A stretch of 64,000 bases of DNA from an uncultured Ruminiclostridium sp. Its GTDB lineage: Bacteria > Bacillota > Clostridia > Oscillospirales > Ruminococcaceae. This document shows positions 61,292 to 64,000 of the stretch, piece by piece (the first letter of the stretch is position 1; the number at the start of each line of letters is the position of its first letter). A model generated the notes under the pieces. The model searched no databases, was not told the DNA's origin, and worked only from the letters and a program-made list of their open reading frames with translations. Made by a program: the position numbers and the translations under genes. The stretch covers positions 47,922 to 111,921 of the forward strand of contig CANQED010000007.1 in NCBI GenBank assembly GCA_947594425.1, in the 5' to 3' direction.

Positions 61292-61729
61292 TCATATGCA
61301 ATAATCGTCGCCGTTTTTTTGCGCTTGACTGTCAAGGATATCCTGTAGCGTCATACTGTCGAGATATTCGTTTATCACCTTGTGCAGCCCTTGCCATATC
61401 GGCAAGGTAACGCATTCGGCGCTGCGCGGGCAGTCCGCCGTCCCGCTCTCAAGGCAGGCTACCGGCGCAAGACTGCCCTCGGTCAGCCTGAGTATCTCGC
61501 CGACGGTGTACTTGTCGGGCGTCCTCGCAAGCTGATAGCCCCCCTGAAAGCCTCTGTTTGCCTTAAGAAAATTTGACTTATTGAATACCGGGACTATCTG
61601 TTCGAGGTACTTTTTGGAGATGTTCTGACGGTCGGAAATGTCCTTTAAGGCGATAAATCCGTCGTTTTGGTGTTGGGCAAGGTCGATCATCATCCTCAGA
61701 GCATATCTTCCTTTAGTGGATATTTTCAT
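61292..61729 (-). CDS. Rrf2-family regulator, IscR-like with three cysteines
   Basis: A 145-residue winged-helix regulator. MKISTKGRYALRMMIDLAQH and ISDRQNISKKYLEQIVPVF (recognition helices) are classical Rrf2 stretches. Three cysteines at 92, 100 and 106 (ACLESGTADC, AEC) match the layout that binds a 2Fe-2S cluster in IscR, so it probably senses Fe-S status or oxygen/NO. It normally controls isc or suf genes, but none is adjacent. It stands alone with its own promoter (61785-61813) and ends just before the cobalamin operon promoter. The stop of the gene lies only 12 bases from that promoter's -35. Confidence 0.9.
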   Translation of the reverse strand: MKISTKGRYALRMMIDLAQHQNDGFIALKDISDRQNISKKYLEQIVPVFNKSNFLKANRGFQGGYQLARTPDKYTVGEILRLTEGSLAPVACLESGTADCPRSAECVTLPIWQGLHKVINEYLDSMTLQDILDSQAQKNGDDYCI

Positions 61730-61784
61730 TATTGTTCCTTTCCGTACAATATTATGCCTCGTGTGATCATCGTGTTATAGTATA

Positions 61785-61813
61785 ATATTAACATATTTTC
61801 GGCGATTTTTCAA
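61785..61813 (-). promoter_or_regulatory. Sigma-A promoter of the Rrf2-family gene
   Basis: On the minus strand TTGAAA (61808-61813), 17-base spacer, TAATAT (61785-61790). The interval 61814-61949 shows nothing else I recognise. Confidence 0.65.
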
Positions 61814-61949
61814 GTGCTTTTAAGACAAAATTGAATGTTTTGGGAAAAATTTTACCACGGTACGCTTATTTGCTATCTGATAACTATTTTTGGGAGAAAT
61901 TAAATAGTGCTGCAAAACTTTAAAGCGGCGGGAAAATTGTCTTAACGGG

Positions 61950-61978
61950 TTGACAATTATTCAAAGATGTGCTAAAAT
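61950..61978 (+). promoter_or_regulatory. Sigma-A promoter of the small CPCC-protein transcript
   Basis: TTGACA at 61950-61955 and TAAAAT at 61973-61978 with a 17-base spacer; the transcript would first meet the small frame at 62005. Confidence 0.75.
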
Positions 61979-62004
61979 TTAATCTTACAACTTGATTAGC
62001 TACA

Positions 62005-62100
62005 ATGAATAAGCCCCCATCTGCATTTGCATGTGATATATTGAAAGACCCGACGATCATGCCAAAGGAGGAAAATCAAACCCGTTACAGCTATTTTTAA
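62005..62100 (+). CDS. Possible 31-residue small protein or leader
   Basis: An ATG at 62005, 27 bases after a consensus promoter, opens 31 codons ending at 62100 (MNKPPSAFACDILKDPTIM...YSYF). No ribosome site lies before it; an AAAGGAGG lies inside it at 62064. It may be a leader for the CPCC gene, a remnant or chance. I do not recognise the peptide. Confidence 0.3.
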   Translation: MNKPPSAFACDILKDPTIMPKEENQTRYSYF

Positions 62101-62146
62101 ACAGAATAAAAGCATTTAAGAAGATGTATCGAAAGGAGTTTTGACA

Positions 62147-62392
62147 ATGTCCGAAAAAATGAAATGCCCTGTTTGCGGGAAGTATGAATTTGAAGAGTAT
62201 GACGATTTTGATATATGCGAGGTGTGCGGCTGGGAAAATGACGGATACCAACTAGATCACCCCGACTATATGGGAGGAGCAAACACTATGAGCCTTAATC
62301 AAATGAGAGAGGGATATAAAATGGGTAAGACCCGCGAACAGGTAAAAAAAGAGGCGGAGGAAATTTTCCGAGCGCGCGAAAGCAAAGAATAA
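62147..62392 (+). CDS. CPCC-type cysteine-rich zinc protein
   Basis: An 81-residue protein resembling the cysteine-rich CPCC family. Four cysteines are arranged as KCPVCGKYEFEEYDDFDICEVCGWENDG (pairs CPVC and CEVC, about residues 6-28), which would bind one zinc. DYMGGANTMSLNQMREGY follows, also typical of the family, then a charged helix to the end. Function is unknown; family members often sit in toxin or immunity regions. ATG 62147 follows AAAGGAG; an upstream TTG at 62141 is less likely. Confidence 0.85.
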   Translation: MSEKMKCPVCGKYEFEEYDDFDICEVCGWENDGYQLDHPDYMGGANTMSLNQMREGYKMGKTREQVKKEAEEIFRARESKE

Positions 62393-62436
62393 TGTTGTTG
62401 CACTTTAATTTACATTAAACTTACGCTAAATCACAA

Positions 62437-62482
62437 AACCGCATTGCTAAGCCCTTTACGGCGGCAATGCGGTTGTATTTTT
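62437..62482 (+). terminator. Rho-independent terminator after the CPCC gene
   Basis: AACCGCATTGC pairs with GCAATGCGGTT around a loop of 16 bases that can pair inside, followed by GTATTTTTTAC. Confidence 0.85.
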
Positions 62483-62526
62483 TACTCTGACATTTATAAT
62501 AAAGCTTTTGCTTTATCTAAGGGCTA

Positions 62527-62556
62527 AAACAAAACGTCCCGCGATATGCGGGACGT
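62527..62556 (-). terminator. Rho-independent terminator of the tRNA pair
   Basis: ACGTCCCGC pairs perfectly with GCGGGACGT around GATAT; on the minus strand TTTTGTTTT follows, 22 bases beyond the tRNA-Gly end. Confidence 0.88.
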
Positions 62557-62578
62557 ATATGCTGCCGGTCGCACCGGC

Positions 62579-62652
62579 TGGAGCGGCTGATGGGAGTCGA
62601 ACCCACCTGTCAAGCTTGGGAAGCTTGCATTCTACCGATGAACTACAGCCGC
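62579..62652 (-). tRNA. tRNA-Gly (anticodon CCC)
   Basis: The minus strand folds to a full cloverleaf: acceptor GCGGCTG/CAGCCGC, anticodon stem CAAGC/GCTTG around loop TTCCCAA, T-arm with GGGTTCGACTCCC, and an encoded CCA end. It is 56 bases downstream of tRNA-Gln in one transcript. Confidence 0.93.
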
Positions 62653-62708
62653 ATATCCCATTAGAATAAAGGGAAAAATCGGCAAAGCTGTGACGCCTTG
62701 CCGATCCT

Positions 62709-62784
62709 TGGCTGGGGTGGAAGGATTTGAACCCTCGAAATAACGGAGTCAGAGTCCGCTGCCTTACCACTTGGCGACACCCCA
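62709..62784 (-). tRNA. tRNA-Gln (anticodon CTG)
   Basis: Cloverleaf on the minus strand: acceptor TGGGGTG/CACCCCA, D-arm GCCAAGTGGTAAGGC, anticodon stem GCGGA/TCCGT around CTCTGAC, T-arm GAGGGTTCAAATCCTTC, and encoded CCA. The rarer CTG form suggests a separate TTG gene elsewhere. Confidence 0.93.
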
Positions 62785-62815
62785 ATATATGACGACCTCG
62801 TCATAACGCCTTATT

Positions 62816-62844
62816 ATTTTATCACAAACAGAGTTGTTTGTCAA
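62816..62844 (-). promoter_or_regulatory. Sigma-A promoter of the tRNA pair
   Basis: On the minus strand TTGACA (62839-62844), 17-base spacer, TAAAAT (62816-62821). Confidence 0.8.
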
Positions 62845-62880
62845 GTGATTTTCTTAAATTTTTTAGCAGCAAAAATAAAT

Positions 62881-62909
62881 TTGCTATTTTTGCGATTTTG
62901 TATTATAAT
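62881..62909 (+). promoter_or_regulatory. Sigma-A promoter of the cyclophilin-like lipoprotein gene
   Basis: TTGCTA at 62881-62886, 17-base spacer, TATAAT at 62904-62909, 24 bases before the ATG. Confidence 0.7.
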
Positions 62910-62933
62910 ATAGTAGATATAGGGGGTGCGTTT

Positions 62934-63488
62934 ATGAGGCGTATACTATGCTTTATCCTTGCGGCTTTTGCGGCATTTTCTCTTTCGGCGTGCAATGATA
63001 CAGCGCCCGACCTGCCCGCGCAGTCGGAGGAAAGCTATACATCGTATGAGATTTTGGACAAAAGCGACACGGACAGCGAGCTTTCACAGTCGGCAGACAG
63101 CCTTGAGCCTAATGATGATGAGAATGGAGATGTTAATATGACTATTAAAGTAAACGGTCAAGTTTTAGAAGCGTCGCTTGCCGATACCGCGGCGGCGAGT
63201 GAGCTTTTGGCACTTGTACAAAAAGAGCCCGTGACGCTGACTTTGAGCGAATACGGCGGCTTTGAAAAGGTGGGCGCGCTACCTCAGAGCTTTACCAAAA
63301 GCGACGAGCAGACCTCCGCACAGCCCGGCGATATCATGCTTTATCAGGGAGATAAGATGACCATATTTTACGGCAGTAATCAGTGGAGCTATACCCACCT
63401 CGGCAGAATAGAGGACGTAAAGCAGTCCGAGCTTGCCGATATTTTCGGCGAGGGCGACGTGACGGTCATCCTTTCTGCAAGTAAATGA
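62934..63488 (+). CDS. Cyclophilin-like fold lipoprotein
   Basis: A 184-residue lipoprotein. The start at 62934 (MRRILCFILAA) is preceded by AGGGGG and gives a signal ending LSAC with Cys20; an earlier in-frame ATG would overlap the promoter. An acidic linker (25-65) precedes a domain (about 68-184) that I recognise as the cyclophilin-like family common in gut Clostridia: MTIKVNGQVLEASLADTAAA at its start, LTLSEYGGFEKVGALPQSF, QPGDIMLYQGDKMTIFYGSN, and YTHLGRIED. These proteins lack a shown prolyl isomerase activity, so the role is unknown. It is a single-gene transcript. Confidence 0.85.
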   Translation: MRRILCFILAAFAAFSLSACNDTAPDLPAQSEESYTSYEILDKSDTDSELSQSADSLEPNDDENGDVNMTIKVNGQVLEASLADTAAASELLALVQKEPVTLTLSEYGGFEKVGALPQSFTKSDEQTSAQPGDIMLYQGDKMTIFYGSNQWSYTHLGRIEDVKQSELADIFGEGDVTVILSASK

Positions 63489-63489
63489 A

Positions 63490-63529
63490 CATAACAAAAG
63501 ACCGACACCCTTAATTTGAGTGTCGGTCT
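63490..63529 (-). terminator. Terminator hairpin of the former tRNA-Thr gene
   Basis: AGACCGACAC pairs perfectly with GTGTCGGTCT; on the minus strand TTTTGTTATG follows. It lies two bases beyond the CCA end of the tRNA-Thr fragment, and may also end the lipoprotein transcript on the plus strand. Confidence 0.75.
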
Positions 63530-63531
63530 AA

Positions 63532-63576
63532 TGGAGCTGATACCCAGATTCGAACTGGGGACCTCATCCTTACCAA
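63532..63576 (-). pseudogene. 3' half of a tRNA-Thr gene (probable attachment site)
   Basis: The minus strand reads from an anticodon loop TTGGTAA (anticodon GGT) through GGATG, a variable region, the T-arm CCCAGTTCGAATCTGGG, the acceptor 3' strand TATCAGC and TCCA. The 5' half is absent: beyond 63576 the sequence is unrelated and the anticodon stem cannot form. Such halves are left at one end when a tyrosine-integrase element inserts into a tRNA gene. Confidence 0.8.
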
Positions 63577-63911
63577 TGGTATTTTTGCCGTAATGAAGTG
63601 TTGCAAAGTATCTTAAAATGCCCGCATTTCAACTTGTTTCGTTATACTGCTGTTGCGAAAAATTAGCTACTGTTTAACATCGTTTAATAGCTTTAGTAGC
63701 CAAAAAGTAGCTGACAAAAATGAATGCCTTAAAGCCAATGGGTATGTGGACAGTCTGCGGAAAGTTATTGCTTTTGCTTACTGTTTGGGAAGAATTTTCC
63801 GCTTTTAAGAAATAAATTATTAAATTCGGAATAAATCACACAAGCCCCATTTTTTCTGCTATACTGTTTTTGCTGCCATACGGCAGACAATACATACAGG
63901 AGGAAAAGACC
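63577..63911. mobile_element. Left edge of a probable integrated element
   Basis: This AT-rich stretch has no convincing gene. Repeated AGTAGC/GCTACT motifs at about 63664-63715 (TTAGCTACT, AGTAGCC, AGTAGCTGA) could be integrase arm-binding sites. A short hairpin CTGCC/GGCAG lies at 63873-63885 before the next gene. The element would continue to the right beyond the window. Confidence 0.5.
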
Positions 63912-64000
63912 GTGAATAACAACGAATGCGAAGACCTTTTCTTGAAGATCAGAGCCACAGCTCACGCCCTCGATAAACTAATAGAGGACGACACAAGCTC
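63912..64000 (+). CDS. Start of an unrecognised gene (partial)
   Basis: AGGAGGA at 63898-63904 stands seven bases before a GTG start at 63912, and the frame stays open to the window end (29 codons: MNNNECEDLFLKIRATAHAL...). The visible part is an acidic, helical N-terminus. No family can be named. Its position just inside the tRNA-Thr remnant makes it a likely gene of the integrated element. Confidence 0.6.
   Translation, partial: MNNNECEDLFLKIRATAHALDKLIEDDTS

Noticed and set aside
63765..63965. Minus-strand 66-codon open frame
   Set aside because: It overlaps the better supported GTG-started gene and its AGGAGG site on the plus strand and shows no domain.

Overview
The window reads as a chromosomal stretch of a gut-type, spore-forming, Gram-positive anaerobe of the class Clostridia, most likely Oscillospiraceae/Ruminococcaceae. 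The grounds are a spoVAC-spoVAD-spoVAE cluster, strong sigma-A promoters with 17-bp spacers, AGGAGG-type ribosome binding sites, lipoproteins, a sortase-like surface anchor, a beta-mannanase and a CUT1 sugar transporter. A relative of [Eubacterium] siraeum is plausible, but the species cannot be fixed from sequence reading alone.

Layout, left to right. 1-3.4 kb: the end of an unknown gene, then a hybrid sensor kinase with two receiver domains. 3.5-16.6 kb, minus strand: secG with its own promoter, and a long purine operon transcribed purE-purC-purF paralogue-purF-purM-purN-methyltransferase-purO-AICAR transformylase-lipoprotein-two PH-like membrane proteins-purD. The operon has a promoter, a possible leader peptide and a terminator ahead of purE. 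16.7-20.9 kb: a carbohydrate ABC transporter (binding protein and two permeases) behind two cre-like palindromes, followed by a terminator and 36-bp tandem repeats. 21-24.2 kb, minus: a polar amino-acid ABC transporter. 24.4-26.8 kb: a GH26 mannanase lipoprotein and an aldose-epimerase-like protein. 26.9-28.8 kb: a MarR regulator and citrate synthase. 28.8-30.7 kb, minus: spoVAC/D/E. 30.8-32 kb: phosphoglycerate mutase.

32-40.4 kb, minus: an M23 cell-wall peptidase behind WalR-like repeats, then an operon with an HlyD-type adaptor, an FtsX-type permease, a small membrane protein, a TtcA-like enzyme and two unknown proteins. 40.6-50.4 kb, plus: pyrG-ppk-polA-rimI and a secreted C1 peptidase with three Fn3 repeats. 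50.5-51.9 kb, minus: a cytosolic GH26-like enzyme.

52-61.2 kb, minus, is the most interesting part. A cobalamin-type riboswitch with a terminator precedes a 1494-residue surface protein (DUF4430, cadherin-like segment, helical repeats, alpha/alpha toroid, NPNTG anchor), a second DUF4430 protein, EcfT, and a fused ATPase-ATPase-membrane ECF protein. DUF4430 and the alpha/alpha toroid are the two folds of intrinsic factor and transcobalamin, so the operon looks like a wall-anchored B12 capture system coupled to an ECF importer.

61.3-64 kb: an IscR-like Rrf2 regulator, a CPCC zinc protein, tRNA-Gly(CCC) and tRNA-Gln(CUG), a cyclophilin-like lipoprotein, and the 3' half of a tRNA-Thr gene that probably marks the edge of an integrated element continuing past the window. 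Not every purine gene is present: purL, purQ/S and purB are not in the window.
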